Assembly (NCBI RefSeq): GCF_900104445.1
Contig: NZ_FNJI01000008.1
Span: 62,001-126,000 of the forward strand
Direction of reading: 5' to 3'
From: Desulforhopalus singaporensis
GTDB lineage: Bacteria; Desulfobacterota; Desulfobulbia; Desulfobulbales; Desulfocapsaceae
Length of the DNA stretch: 64,000 nucleotides
The notes under the pieces were generated by a model, which saw only the letters and a list, made by a program, of their open reading frames with translations, did no database searches and was not told where the DNA came from. Positions within the stretch are counted from its first letter, which is position 1, and each line of letters starts with the position of its first letter. Below are positions 6,977 to 16,067 of the stretch, piece after piece. The position numbers were made by a program, and so were the translations under genes.

Positions 6977-8368
6977 ATGCTCCGAATTCTCATATACGAC
7001 ACGTTCCCCAAAACCAGGACAAGACTGGCACAGGTGCTAAGAGAACATTGTGCGGTGACGTGTATATCGGATCAGCGGGAATTTCTCGAAAAAATTAAGA
7101 ATCCGCGGTTTGACCTGGTATTGCTCGATATCGATTCCGCCGGCCAGTCGCCGCTGTCTCTAGTCGAGCGGCTTCACAGAGTCGACCCGTTTTTGCCGCT
7201 TATAGTAACCAGCAGGGAGGAAAAAGCGGAACTTATCCTGGAGGCGATTAAAAAAGGAGCCAGCGACTTTCTGGTCCACCCTGTTTCATCAACCAGAATA
7301 CGTGTGGTCATCGACAAAATCATCGAGTCCCGATCCCAGCGTTTTGAGCTGGCCTACCACCGAAGGCGGCAGAGGGTTGTCAATACTTTCGACGAGGTAG
7401 TCGCCCGCAGTGAGTGCATGAAAAAATGCATCCGGCAATTGGAAAAATATGTTGGAGACGAGCAGCCAATTCTTCTTGAGGGAGATATCGGCACGGGAAA
7501 AAAATATCTTTCCGGGGTTATCCATCTCAGCTCGCCCGGACGCAACAGGCCGCTGATCAGAATACGCTGTTTTCGGCGGGAGGACAAACGGCTTGAACGT
7601 GAGCTTTTTGGCTACGAAAAAAGCGAGACAGGCGACGCTGGCCAGATGCTGGCAGCAAGATTCGCCCAGCCAGACGGCGCCACGCTGCTGTTTGAGGAAA
7701 TCGGTGAACTTGGGCTTGAAATGCAGAAAAAACTCCTGCACGTCCTGCAAAAACAGATGGTTGGCAGGGCAGGGGGGGGGAGGGCAATCCCCCGCCAATT
7801 CCGGATTATAGCCACGTCCTGCACGGATCTTGAAAAGCTTGTGGGCAAAGGTGAATTCCTGGATGAATTGTACCAATGCATCGCCCGTCGCAGGGTTGTG
7901 CTGCCAACCCTTAAAGAGAGAAGGCAGTGCCTTGTCCCTCTTGCCGAGATGCTTTTGACAAAATGGTGTGGTGCCCATCATCGTGAAATTAGTGGTTTTA
8001 GCGAACGGGCGCTGGAAAAAATCCGCCGTTACGACTGGCCGGCGAACATCAGGGAGCTGGCAAATGTTATCGAGCGGGCGGTTATTCTTGAAAAAACAAG
8101 CGTGATAGGCAGGGACAGTCTTTCTCTTACGCTCTCTCAGGAAAAACGTACTGGTACGTCCAGGGATAAAAAAACAAATATCGGGAGAACGGGGGTACTG
8201 CTGGCCGAGCAGGAAAAAGAACTTATCCTGCAGGTGCTCAAGGAGTGTATGTGGATACAAAAGAGTGCCGCTGAAAAGCTGGGGATAAGTCCGCGGGCCT
8301 TAAACTATAAGATCGCAAGGTTTGGGATAACGCATCCGCACTGGAGAAAAAACAGGTCACAGTCCTGA
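6977..8368 (+). CDS. Degenerate NtrC-family response regulator
   Basis: Three domains are visible: a receiver (1-120, with acceptor-like Asp in LVLLDIDSA), an AAA+ central domain (about 140-370) and a FIS-type helix-turn-helix at the end (SAAEKLGISPRALNYKI). Several key parts are altered. The Lys of the receiver active site is replaced in FLVHPV. Walker A reads GDIGTGKK instead of GESGTGKE. The GAFTGA loop that touches sigma-54 is replaced by SETGDA after ELFGYEK. Walker B reads LLFEEIGE. The Arg normally found in the FREDLYYRL region is lost (LDELYQCI). It is therefore unlikely to be an ordinary sigma-54 activator; a repressor or an ATP-independent DNA-binding role is more plausible. There is no partner histidine kinase next to it. 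No good ribosome site is visible. Confidence 0.85.
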   Translation: MLRILIYDTFPKTRTRLAQVLREHCAVTCISDQREFLEKIKNPRFDLVLLDIDSAGQSPLSLVERLHRVDPFLPLIVTSREEKAELILEAIKKGASDFLVHPVSSTRIRVVIDKIIESRSQRFELAYHRRRQRVVNTFDEVVARSECMKKCIRQLEKYVGDEQPILLEGDIGTGKKYLSGVIHLSSPGRNRPLIRIRCFRREDKRLERELFGYEKSETGDAGQMLAARFAQPDGATLLFEEIGELGLEMQKKLLHVLQKQMVGRAGGGRAIPRQFRIIATSCTDLEKLVGKGEFLDELYQCIARRRVVLPTLKERRQCLVPLAEMLLTKWCGAHHREISGFSERALEKIRRYDWPANIRELANVIERAVILEKTSVIGRDSLSLTLSQEKRTGTSRDKKTNIGRTGVLLAEQEKELILQVLKECMWIQKSAAEKLGISPRALNYKIARFGITHPHWRKNRSQS

Positions 8369-8523
8369 ACCCAAAATTACCGCACTTGTGTTATTTCTTC
8401 GCACCGTTATGGATAATGGTGTAGAAAATACTGGCCGACCGGCCACCTTGAAAATGGTAATAAAAGAGTGGCTGGCGTAACCCTGATTACATAAAATTAA
8501 ACAATAAAGAAAAGAGAGGATAG

Positions 8524-9150
8524 ATGAATAAGGATATAGCCAAGTATCTGCTGGAAAAGGAATCTGTAAGGCTCAGCATTAAAGAGCCGTTTACTTTCGT
8601 GTCGGGAATAAAAAGTCCTATCTATTGTGATAACAGGAAAATGCTCTCCTTTCCCGCAGAGAGAGATGAGATAGTCAAAGCCTTTATGGATGCCTTGAAA
8701 GACAAGGAGTTCGACGTTATCGCCGGAACCGCAACTGCCGGTATCCCCTGGGCGGCTTTTATCGCCGACAGGCTGAACGTGCCGATGGCGTACGTCAGGA
8801 GTAAAAAGAAAGCTCACGGAACGGGGAGACAGATAGAGGGTGCGGAAGTAGCGGGAAAACGGGTCATCCTGGTAGAAGACCTCATCTCCACTGGAGGCAG
8901 CTGTATCACCGCTTTAAACGCCTGCCGGGAAGAAAAGGCGGCAGAGGTGGAAGTTGTGGCGATCTTCTCCTATCAGTTCGACAGCGCAAAAGACAATTTT
9001 TCCGAGGCAAACTGCAAGTGGAGTGTCTTGACCGACTTCCCGACTCTGCTCGAAGTGGTAAAGGACGAACACCTCATCAGTGAAGAAGAGTTCAATACCG
9101 CCAGACAATGGAGGAAAGACCCGCAGAACTGGCGGAAGACTGACCGGTAG
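8524..9150 (+). CDS. pyrE: Orotate phosphoribosyltransferase
   Basis: Pyrimidine synthesis: adds PRPP ribose-phosphate to orotate. The 208-residue product contains FVSGIKSPIYCDNRKMLSFP near the N terminus, the VIAGTATAGIPWAAFIAD loop, and the PRPP-binding motif RVILVEDLISTGGS (about 116-129). An AGAGAGG ribosome site precedes the ATG. It stands alone between the regulator and the SDR gene, with a short terminator hairpin behind it. Confidence 0.95.
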   Translation: MNKDIAKYLLEKESVRLSIKEPFTFVSGIKSPIYCDNRKMLSFPAERDEIVKAFMDALKDKEFDVIAGTATAGIPWAAFIADRLNVPMAYVRSKKKAHGTGRQIEGAEVAGKRVILVEDLISTGGSCITALNACREEKAAEVEVVAIFSYQFDSAKDNFSEANCKWSVLTDFPTLLEVVKDEHLISEEEFNTARQWRKDPQNWRKTDR

Positions 9151-9152
9151 AT

Positions 9153-9182
9153 CCGGTTGGCAAGCCGGGGTTCGACTTTTTT
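9153..9182 (+). terminator. Intrinsic terminator after pyrE
   Basis: The stem CCGGTT/AAGCCGG-type hairpin spans 9153-9168 with one G-T pair and a short loop. It is followed by a T6 run at 9177-9182. It begins 3 bp after the pyrE stop. Confidence 0.5.
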
Positions 9183-9332
9183 CCTGACTGTTTCGCGTAA
9201 AAACATTTCTGCCTGAGACCGGCCCCGGTTACCATCCGTGCAGGGTTCAGCCGGTCAATGGCGAACTGGTCCTGTCTTTTCTTCCTGCTGAAAAACAATA
9301 CCATAATATCATGGATGTCGACGGGAAAATCC

Positions 9333-9384
9333 TTGACGGGCCGAAATAGGCTTCGTATAAATATGATTTTACTGAACGATCGTT
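9333..9384 (+). promoter_or_regulatory. Promoter with palindromic operator upstream of the SDR gene
   Basis: TTGACG (9333-9338) and TATAAA (9356-9361) are separated by exactly 17 bp. The palindrome AACGATCGTT lies at 9375-9384, near the expected transcription start, and resembles TetR-type operators. It sits within the 339-bp gene-free stretch 9151-9489; the rest of that stretch shows nothing I recognise besides the pyrE terminator. The gene for the regulator is not adjacent. Confidence 0.5.
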
Positions 9385-9489
9385 TAGCCAGTGTATCGGG
9401 GGGCACGCCAAGCGCGGATAGCAGACCTGGCGCCCCAGCCTGAAAAGAGAAATAAGCCGTGCAGGCGGCGAAACGAAACGAGGCGAGCC

Positions 9490-10266
9490 ATGAGGTTGGA
9501 TTTTACCGATAAAGTCGTTCTGGTTACCGGCGGTACGTCAGGTATCGGCTTGGCCAGCGTCAAGCTGTTTTTACAGGACGGCGCTCAGGTGATGATGTCT
9601 GGAACAAACAGCGAAAAAGCAGACGCAATAATCAGCCGCCTGGGGTACGACGTCGATGACGGTCGGGGCCGGTTGCGGTTTCACCAGGCCGATGTCGCAA
9701 AAGTCGATGAATGCAGGCGGCTGATTGAACGGACCGTCTCCTGTTTTGGACGGATTGACAGCGTGGTCAATTCCGCAGGAGTATTCAAGTTCGATCCCAT
9801 AGACAACGTCAGTGAGGCCGATTACGACTGGATCATGGACGTCAATGTCAAAGGAACTTTTTTTGTGTGCAAATACGCTGTTCCGGAGTTGCGTAAAACC
9901 TGCGGAAATATAGTCAATATCTCCTCGGATGCGGGAATACAGGGTAATGCTCTGTCCAGTGCCTATTGCGCCTCCAAAGGTGCCGTGACAATTTTCACCA
10001 AGGCCCTGGCGGTGGATGTCGCCCCCGATAATGTCAGGGTCAATTGTGTGTGCCCAGGTGATATTGTCACGCCGATGCTGGACAAGGATCTGGCGCGGGC
10101 CGATAATCCCGGCCAGTATCTGAAAAACTTGACCGATCCATACCCTGTGGGGAGACTGGGCAATGTCGATGAGGTGGCCAGCGTGATCGCTTTTTTAGCA
10201 TCGGATGCCTCGCTTTTCACCACCGGTGCGGCGTGGTCCGTCGATGGCGGCATAACTGCCTCGTAA
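9490..10266 (+). CDS. Short-chain dehydrogenase/reductase (SDR)
   Basis: Classical SDR, 258 residues if started at the ATG at 9490 (an open frame reaches further upstream, but this ATG has GAGGCGAG before it and starts the conserved fold). It shows the nucleotide-binding VLVTGGTSGIGLAS, the NSAG motif, the catalytic Ser region ISSDAG and the YCASKGA Tyr/Lys pair. The substrate is not readable. It has its own promoter with a palindromic operator, suggesting an inducible single gene. It converges with pepF. Confidence 0.88.
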   Translation: MRLDFTDKVVLVTGGTSGIGLASVKLFLQDGAQVMMSGTNSEKADAIISRLGYDVDDGRGRLRFHQADVAKVDECRRLIERTVSCFGRIDSVVNSAGVFKFDPIDNVSEADYDWIMDVNVKGTFFVCKYAVPELRKTCGNIVNISSDAGIQGNALSSAYCASKGAVTIFTKALAVDVAPDNVRVNCVCPGDIVTPMLDKDLARADNPGQYLKNLTDPYPVGRLGNVDEVASVIAFLASDASLFTTGAAWSVDGGITAS

Positions 10267-10364
10267 ATCTATTTCGGTAAGTTCTGTTTGTTGCCACCAA
10301 AAAGTGAAATTGCCGGCTCAGTCCATGCAGTCTTTGCTATAGCCCCAAAACGAAAAATATATCA

Positions 10365-12143
10365 TTATTCCACCTGCTTGAGCAGTTGATCGATGACATC
10401 GAGACCGCTTAGCCAGAACTGGCAACTGTTCAGGTCAATACCAAAGGGTTGGAGGAGCTCGTACGGGGAGCGTGAACCGCCGGAACTCAGCAGCGTCAAA
10501 TATTTGTCGATAAAGCTGTCGCCTTCTTTCTGGTAGATGCTGTAGAGTGACAGTACCAGCAGTTCCCCGAAAGCGTATGAGTAGACGTATCCCGGAGTGG
10601 AGAGGAAATGGGGGATGTATGCCCACCAGATTCCGTAATCATCCCGCAGTTCAACCGACTCGCGAAACATGTCACGCTGGGTGGTGAGCCAGAACTGGGT
10701 GAGCTGTTCCGCGGTGAGTTCTCCTTGTTCTCTTCTGCCCCGGTGCATAAGATCCTCGAACCTGTTCATGGCCGTCTGGCGGAAGACGGTGGCAAAAATC
10801 GACTCGAGTTTCTGGCAGATGAACGCTTTCTTTTCCTCTTTTGCCTGCAGCTGTTCAAGTTGCCTGGTAAAAACCAGCAGTTCGGCGAAAACCGACGCTG
10901 TTTCAGCAAGAGGCAGCGGAGTATCGCTGTTGAAATGTCCCTGGCCACCGGCGAGGACCTGGTGAATTCCATGACCAAGCTCGTGGGCCACGGTGGACAC
11001 GTCGCGGAGATTTCCGGTAAAGTTGACCATAACATAGGGATGCACCTCGGGGACGCAGGGATGGGCGAACGCTCCACCTCGTTTGTTCTGCATCACGGGA
11101 GCGTGAATCCAGTTGCGGTCGAAGAATTGTTCGGCGATTTTGCTCATCTCGGAAGAAAATGCCGAAAACGAGTCAAGGACAATAGTTTTTGATTGGTCCC
11201 AGCTCACCTGTTTTTTGCTCAAGGAAGGCAGCGGGGCGTAGCGGTCGTAGTCCTTTAGCCGGTCAAGTCCGAGCAGTTCTTTTTTGAGATTGTAATACCT
11301 GGAAACGATGTCGTATCTTGAGGTGACCGCGTTGACCAGAGTGTCAACTGTCTTGTCTTCCAGTTCGTTGTGCAGATTCATCGAACTTACCCAGCCGGGA
11401 TAATTGCGGAGCCTGTCCTCCACCATTTTGTCTGCGGCTAGGGTGTTGAACACGTGGGTCAGGATGTGCAGGTTTGCGCGCAGTCCCTCGGTTAATTCAT
11501 CGGCGGAGTTCTTGCGTACAGTGCGGTCGCTGTTATAGAGATCGGTGAGGACTTCTTCTTCGGTACGCTGCCTCGCTCCGAATTTATGGTTGGCTAGCAC
11601 CTTGGTGAAAAGGGTGGTCCAGGAGCTTCTTCCGGTGATTTGTTTTTCCAGTAAAATTTTTTCTTCCGCCTCGGACAGCTGGTGGGACCGGTAACGTCTG
11701 AGCGCCGACAGGTAGTGTCGATATTTTTCAAGGGCCGGATCCTCGAGGAAAACTGCGACGTGCTCCTCTTCTATCCGGTTCCATTCAAGCTCAAAAAAGA
11801 TAGTTTTGGTGCCGCACTGGGAGTTCAGTTCCCTTATTCGCTGGTCAAGGCCTCCCGCCTGGCCGTTGTCGAGCTGTGTGGCAAAATTTAAAAAAGAAAA
11901 GGTGGCAAGCTTTAACAGACGGCAGTCGAGGGCTTCGAGCCTTACCACGAGTTTTAGCAGGTCGGTTGGCCGGAGATCAGTAACTCTTCCGTAATAGTCC
12001 TTGTTGATGTCTTGGGCTTCCTGCCTGCACCACGCTTCATCCCCGCCAATGGCATCGTCCTCAACGGATTTGTACAGATCCTCAAGGTTCCAGAGGACCT
12101 CGCTGGTCCCCAAGCTCTGGTTGAGCTCCGTGGAATTCATCAT
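10365..12143 (-). CDS. pepF: Oligoendopeptidase F family metallopeptidase (M3B)
   Basis: Cytoplasmic zinc peptidase of 592 residues that cleaves short peptides. The zinc/catalytic motif HELGHGIHQ lies about two-thirds along, preceded by RGGAFAHPCVPEVHPYVMVNF and followed by ETASVFAELLVF, which gives the third ligand Glu. Its ATG overlaps the trpA stop (ATGA at 12143-12140), so it is translated from the trpBA transcript. A metabolic link between the peptidase and tryptophan synthase is not obvious. Confidence 0.92.
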   Translation of the reverse strand: MMNSTELNQSLGTSEVLWNLEDLYKSVEDDAIGGDEAWCRQEAQDINKDYYGRVTDLRPTDLLKLVVRLEALDCRLLKLATFSFLNFATQLDNGQAGGLDQRIRELNSQCGTKTIFFELEWNRIEEEHVAVFLEDPALEKYRHYLSALRRYRSHQLSEAEEKILLEKQITGRSSWTTLFTKVLANHKFGARQRTEEEVLTDLYNSDRTVRKNSADELTEGLRANLHILTHVFNTLAADKMVEDRLRNYPGWVSSMNLHNELEDKTVDTLVNAVTSRYDIVSRYYNLKKELLGLDRLKDYDRYAPLPSLSKKQVSWDQSKTIVLDSFSAFSSEMSKIAEQFFDRNWIHAPVMQNKRGGAFAHPCVPEVHPYVMVNFTGNLRDVSTVAHELGHGIHQVLAGGQGHFNSDTPLPLAETASVFAELLVFTRQLEQLQAKEEKKAFICQKLESIFATVFRQTAMNRFEDLMHRGRREQGELTAEQLTQFWLTTQRDMFRESVELRDDYGIWWAYIPHFLSTPGYVYSYAFGELLVLSLYSIYQKEGDSFIDKYLTLLSSGGSRSPYELLQPFGIDLNSCQFWLSGLDVIDQLLKQVE

Positions 12144-12937
12144 CTCAGTTCCTTTTGAGGTGTTGCAGGCCGCTGTCTCAGCCCGGCGATGAACGGACCT
12201 ACCGCGTCAACTCCCTTTTCATCCACCAGTCGTATGGTCTGCGAGCCGATAACGGCAATATCGGCTTTGCCCTTAAGTGCCGCCACATCCTCGCTGTCCT
12301 GGATACCGAAGCCCACCGCAATGGGCAGGGTAGTGGACTTCCTGCAGGTGGCAAGATAGGATGAAAAGTCTTCGCCAAATTCTGATTTTTTTCCGGTAAC
12401 GCCGCGTCTGGCAACACAATAGATAAAGCCGTCGCCTGTCTTGCCGAGGTAGGCCATTCTTTGCGGGGTGGAGGTGGGGGCGAAAATGAAAATCGGGGCG
12501 ACCTGGCGGCTTTTGGCCAGCTGCAGAAAATCCCTGCCCATTTCCGGAGGGAGATCAGGGATGATCAACCCCTGGATGCCAGCTTTGCTGCAGTCGTCGA
12601 AGAATTTTTCTTCGCCGTATTTGAACAGGATGTTGTAGTAGGTCATGAACAGGAATGGGATGTCGTGGGTTGCAGCCATCTCCCTGCCGAACTCGATACA
12701 GTCAGCGACCCTGGTACCTGCAGCCAGGCTGTCCTGATTGGCCTTTAGTATCACCGGTCCGTCCGCCATAGGTTCGGAAAAAGGTATCTGCATTTCAATG
12801 CAGTCGACCCCGTTTTCCACCATCTGCGCCACAATTTTTCTGTTGGCGTCAAAAGAAGGATAGCCAAGGACAATGTGGGTCATGAGCAGGATCTCTTTAT
12901 CCTGCATTGCTTTTCGTATATTTTGTTCTAGTTGCAT
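12140..12937 (-). CDS. trpA: Tryptophan synthase alpha chain
   Basis: Cleaves indole-3-glycerol phosphate to indole and glyceraldehyde-3-phosphate. The 265-residue TIM barrel has the catalytic Glu and Asp in DCIEMQIPFSEPMADGP, LIIPDLPPE, and the phosphate loop region around GFGIQDSEDV. It follows trpB by 49 bp and overlaps pepF by 4 bp. The other trp genes (EGDCF) are not adjacent. Confidence 0.96.
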   Translation of the reverse strand: MQLEQNIRKAMQDKEILLMTHIVLGYPSFDANRKIVAQMVENGVDCIEMQIPFSEPMADGPVILKANQDSLAAGTRVADCIEFGREMAATHDIPFLFMTYYNILFKYGEEKFFDDCSKAGIQGLIIPDLPPEMGRDFLQLAKSRQVAPIFIFAPTSTPQRMAYLGKTGDGFIYCVARRGVTGKKSEFGEDFSSYLATCRKSTTLPIAVGFGIQDSEDVAALKGKADIAVIGSQTIRLVDEKGVDAVGPFIAGLRQRPATPQKELR

Positions 12938-12986
12938 TGCGGTTCACCATTTTTGCGCTGTTTTTACAATTGCCCTGGAAATCCGG

Positions 12987-14216
12987 TTAGATTCCATATT
13001 CCCTTGCCCGTGAGATAATGAACTCCTGCCATGAAGGATCGTTAAAAGCGTGAGCAATGGTAAAAATATCCTTGTCCCCGCGGCCCGACTGATTGATGAT
13101 TATGGCTTGGTCGGGGGGGAGAGAGGAAGCTTCCTTGAAGGCCTGAACGAAGGCGTGGGTCGATTCGAGTGCCGGGATAATACCCTCTTTTTTCATGGTA
13201 AGATCCAGCGCCTCCATAACCTCCTGGTCGGTAGCGGCTGCAAACCTGACGCGTTTTCGCTCGCACAGATCGGCCAGGATGGGGCTGACCCCTACGTAGT
13301 CGAGTCCGGCGGCCACCGAGTGGGTTTCGAGCATCTGGCCGTCGCTGTCCTGGAGAAACATGGTTTTGTATCCTTGAGCCACTCCCGGGGTGGCATCGTG
13401 GCCGCAGAGCCGGGAGGCGTGCAGCCCTGAGTCGATGCCCTTGCCTCCCGCCTCGACCCCGACCAGTTCCACTTCCTCGTGTTCGAGAAAACCCTGGAAT
13501 ATGCCCATGGCGTTGGAACCACCGCCAACACAGGCATAGACCCTTGCCGGCAGCTTCCCGTGTATCCGCTCTATCTGTTCTTTTGCTTCCCGGCCGATGA
13601 TGGACTGGAACCAGGAGACCATTTCCGGGAAAGGAGCGGGACCGCAGGCGGTTCCGAAGACGTAGTGGGTGGTGTCGACATTGGTCACCCAGTCCCTGAA
13701 CGCTTCGTTGATCGCATCCTTGAGGGTCCTGGAACCGTCCTTGACCGGGACAACCTTGGCGCCCATTTTTTCCATCCAGAATACATTGGGACGCTGACGT
13801 TTTACGTCGACTTCGCCCATATAGACGGTGCAGTCGAAACCGAACTTGGCGGCCATGGTTGCCGTGGCCATACCATGCTGGCCGGCGCCGGTTTCGGCGA
13901 TGACCCTTTTTTTCCCCATCTTGCGGACCAGCAGCCCCTGTCCGATGACGTTGTTTGCCTTGTGGGCACCGGTATGGTTAAGGTCTTCCCGCTTGATATA
14001 TATCTGGGCTCCGCCGAAATGGCGGGTGAGGTTTTCGGCATAGGTCAGCGGGGTGGGACGGCAGGAGTATGACTGCATCAGGGATTCATACTCTTTCCAG
14101 AAGGAGGGATCCTCTTTGGCCTTTTTATAGCCTGTTTTCAGCTGCTCAAAGGTTTCGTGCAGTATTTCCGGAATGTACGCACCACCCCATTTCCCAAAAA
14201 AGCCATTTTCATTCAT
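12987..14216 (-). CDS. trpB: Tryptophan synthase beta chain
   Basis: PLP enzyme that joins indole and serine. The 409-residue product contains the PLP Lys in HTGAHKANNVIGQ, the catalytic Glu in ETGAGQHG, and the Gly-rich phosphate cup GGGSNAMG. Length and sequence fit the TrpB1 type that partners TrpA. An ACGGAG ribosome site precedes the ATG. The 227 bp upstream (14217-14443) contain a short GC hairpin with T residues, but I saw no Trp-rich leader peptide or attenuator. Confidence 0.96.
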   Translation of the reverse strand: MNENGFFGKWGGAYIPEILHETFEQLKTGYKKAKEDPSFWKEYESLMQSYSCRPTPLTYAENLTRHFGGAQIYIKREDLNHTGAHKANNVIGQGLLVRKMGKKRVIAETGAGQHGMATATMAAKFGFDCTVYMGEVDVKRQRPNVFWMEKMGAKVVPVKDGSRTLKDAINEAFRDWVTNVDTTHYVFGTACGPAPFPEMVSWFQSIIGREAKEQIERIHGKLPARVYACVGGGSNAMGIFQGFLEHEEVELVGVEAGGKGIDSGLHASRLCGHDATPGVAQGYKTMFLQDSDGQMLETHSVAAGLDYVGVSPILADLCERKRVRFAAATDQEVMEALDLTMKKEGIIPALESTHAFVQAFKEASSLPPDQAIIINQSGRGDKDIFTIAHAFNDPSWQEFIISRAREYGI

Positions 14217-14443
14217 TGTTTTCTCCGTAAAATCATAACAGGGACGCGCACGGGTGATCGAGCCTTCCGGTTTTGGTAAAAAACAAGGCCCGGCCTGGTG
14301 GATTGTAGCGCGGCGTGCCGCCTGAAAAACTGTAATTTGTAATCAAAATACCTGCATAAAAAATTTATAACAAGTGAGAATCCCGGCCCGCGGGAAAGAA
14401 TTGTATTTCCGGACGGCCGGCGGTCACGATGGGGCAATGGACG

Positions 14444-16054
14444 TTATAGACAATTTCTCAATGCCAGCGCAAAATCTTCGGGATAGTGGCCGTTGATAAA
14501 ACGCAGCTGGGCTTCGCTGAAGGCCCCGGGAGATTCCGGCAGGCGGGGCATCAGACCATACATAAGAGGCTGGTTGAGCACGGGGGTTTTCCCGATTCTC
14601 TTGGAATATTCTATGGTCGTTACCATCTTGGCCCCAAGAGATGCAAGCGCACGCTGCGCGTTGAGGATACCTTGGTCAACGGAGTATCGCGTATCGGCAT
14701 CACACTCTATGAGATTTCCCGGAGCGTTCCCGTCCTTGCGGGGCAGCGTCATAAGCTGGATTTCCCATTGTGAGGTCTGGGCTTTGGGAACGAACACCAT
14801 AACGTTGTCGTCGCTGTAGATAACAAGGCTCGCCTCTTTATCCGGGTGATCGTCCATGCGCCGGTTTGTCCTGATGGCCTGCAGATAATCGGTAAAAAAA
14901 TCGCTCTGATACTGCTGCCGGTACTCCTCGATTACCTGGGTTACGAGGTCTCCGCAGCTGTAAGCGGAGATGGTGCCGCAGCTGTCTTTGGTGCCGGAGG
15001 TAAAAGCCTCTATCCGGTCGGGGATTATGGCGTATTGCTGATGTATCTGCTGGTGTGAGGCGTGGAGCCGGTATCTTGTCGGTGCGTAGTCAAACCCGAA
15101 ATTCCAGCCCCATAACGTGGCCACCCGGTCGCTGCAGCCTGCCAGGGCGCCGATGATACTAAGTCGCAGCTCTTCAAGCTCTGCAGCATTAAGCGTCCGT
15201 TGCTGTTCGATGCCGGCTGTTATGCCAAGTTGCGTTGCAAGGCGCACATAGGTCCTCTGGTAGTAGAGGTGGCGGAGTCCGTGAAAGTCTTGTTCCGACA
15301 GGTCGTCGATCGAATATCGTATGGCGTCATCAGCCATATTGGCGGCGTAGTGGCCGCCGGAGATATAGGAGTTTCTCCTGAGATATTCAAACACGTGAGT
15401 ATGGTCCGCTGCGCGGTATTCACCCACTATCTCGCTTGCTCCCTGGGCTCCCGGCCGGATCACCATGGCAATTTTGTAGGCACCGGGCAGAAAAGGATTG
15501 TTGGCCACGGCCTCAAAAAGCTCGAAATCGTGTATTACCGCCCGCATTCTTCCACTGGGATCCTTATGGTAGCGCAGTCCGAGGCCGCCATCGTCGCGAC
15601 TCGTGAATTCGCAGCTTATTTCCGCGAGCCGGCGAAGGTCTTCGGGATCGGTTGAAGTTGTGGCCAGCGCAAGCAACAGGGGGACGGGAAGACTCCTGAA
15701 CAGTTCACTTCCCGCTTTCGACTGTTTCAGGCAGTTGCTGAGTGATACCTGCGGCGGTTCGGGAATTTTTATGTTGCCGATATTTTCTGCACTGGCATCG
15801 GCCCATCTCTTGTTAATATAGGTTCGGCCCCTGAACGGCAGGGGATTGGGGACTTCGTATATCCAGTCGGTTTCAGCTATCACAAGATCCGACTGCGGAT
15901 AATTTATGGTATTGTCGACATACTGGCCGTCGTTGTCCAACCCGAGAGTGTCCGTTTTTGTCTTTCCGCGCAAATTTTTCACGCTGAAAGAAGGTTTGTG
16001 GATACCGTACTTGAATGTTCCCCCGGGGGTGATGCAACTCTCAATTCTGTTCAT
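14444..16054 (-). CDS. Conserved-looking hypothetical protein, possible GalT/HIT-like fold
   Basis: A 536-residue soluble protein with no signal peptide or membrane segments. I do not recognise it with certainty. The C-terminal part (about 425-480: VMVFVPKAQTSQWEIQLMTL, then many hydrophobic residues and QRALASLGAKMVTTIEYSKR) recalls nucleotide-sugar transferases of the GalT/HIT superfamily, which use a strand with W-E after a basic patch. I cannot find the classical HxHxH triad. The middle region is rich in His, Tyr and Gln (RLHASHQQIHQQYAIIPDR). It begins 14 bp after rsmI and probably shares its transcript. Function unknown. Confidence 0.8.
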   Translation of the reverse strand: MNRIESCITPGGTFKYGIHKPSFSVKNLRGKTKTDTLGLDNDGQYVDNTINYPQSDLVIAETDWIYEVPNPLPFRGRTYINKRWADASAENIGNIKIPEPPQVSLSNCLKQSKAGSELFRSLPVPLLLALATTSTDPEDLRRLAEISCEFTSRDDGGLGLRYHKDPSGRMRAVIHDFELFEAVANNPFLPGAYKIAMVIRPGAQGASEIVGEYRAADHTHVFEYLRRNSYISGGHYAANMADDAIRYSIDDLSEQDFHGLRHLYYQRTYVRLATQLGITAGIEQQRTLNAAELEELRLSIIGALAGCSDRVATLWGWNFGFDYAPTRYRLHASHQQIHQQYAIIPDRIEAFTSGTKDSCGTISAYSCGDLVTQVIEEYRQQYQSDFFTDYLQAIRTNRRMDDHPDKEASLVIYSDDNVMVFVPKAQTSQWEIQLMTLPRKDGNAPGNLIECDADTRYSVDQGILNAQRALASLGAKMVTTIEYSKRIGKTPVLNQPLMYGLMPRLPESPGAFSEAQLRFINGHYPEDFALALRNCL

Positions 16055-16067
16055 TTCTTCTACCGGT

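Noticed and set aside
7770-7785. Frameshift at the G8 run in the NtrC-like regulator
   Set aside because: The frame continues through it with family-like sequence on both sides (RAIPRQFRIIATS), so no shift is needed.
14217-14443. Trp attenuator before trpB
   Set aside because: No leader peptide with Trp codons and no paired alternative stems; only a weak 4-bp GC hairpin followed by T residues.
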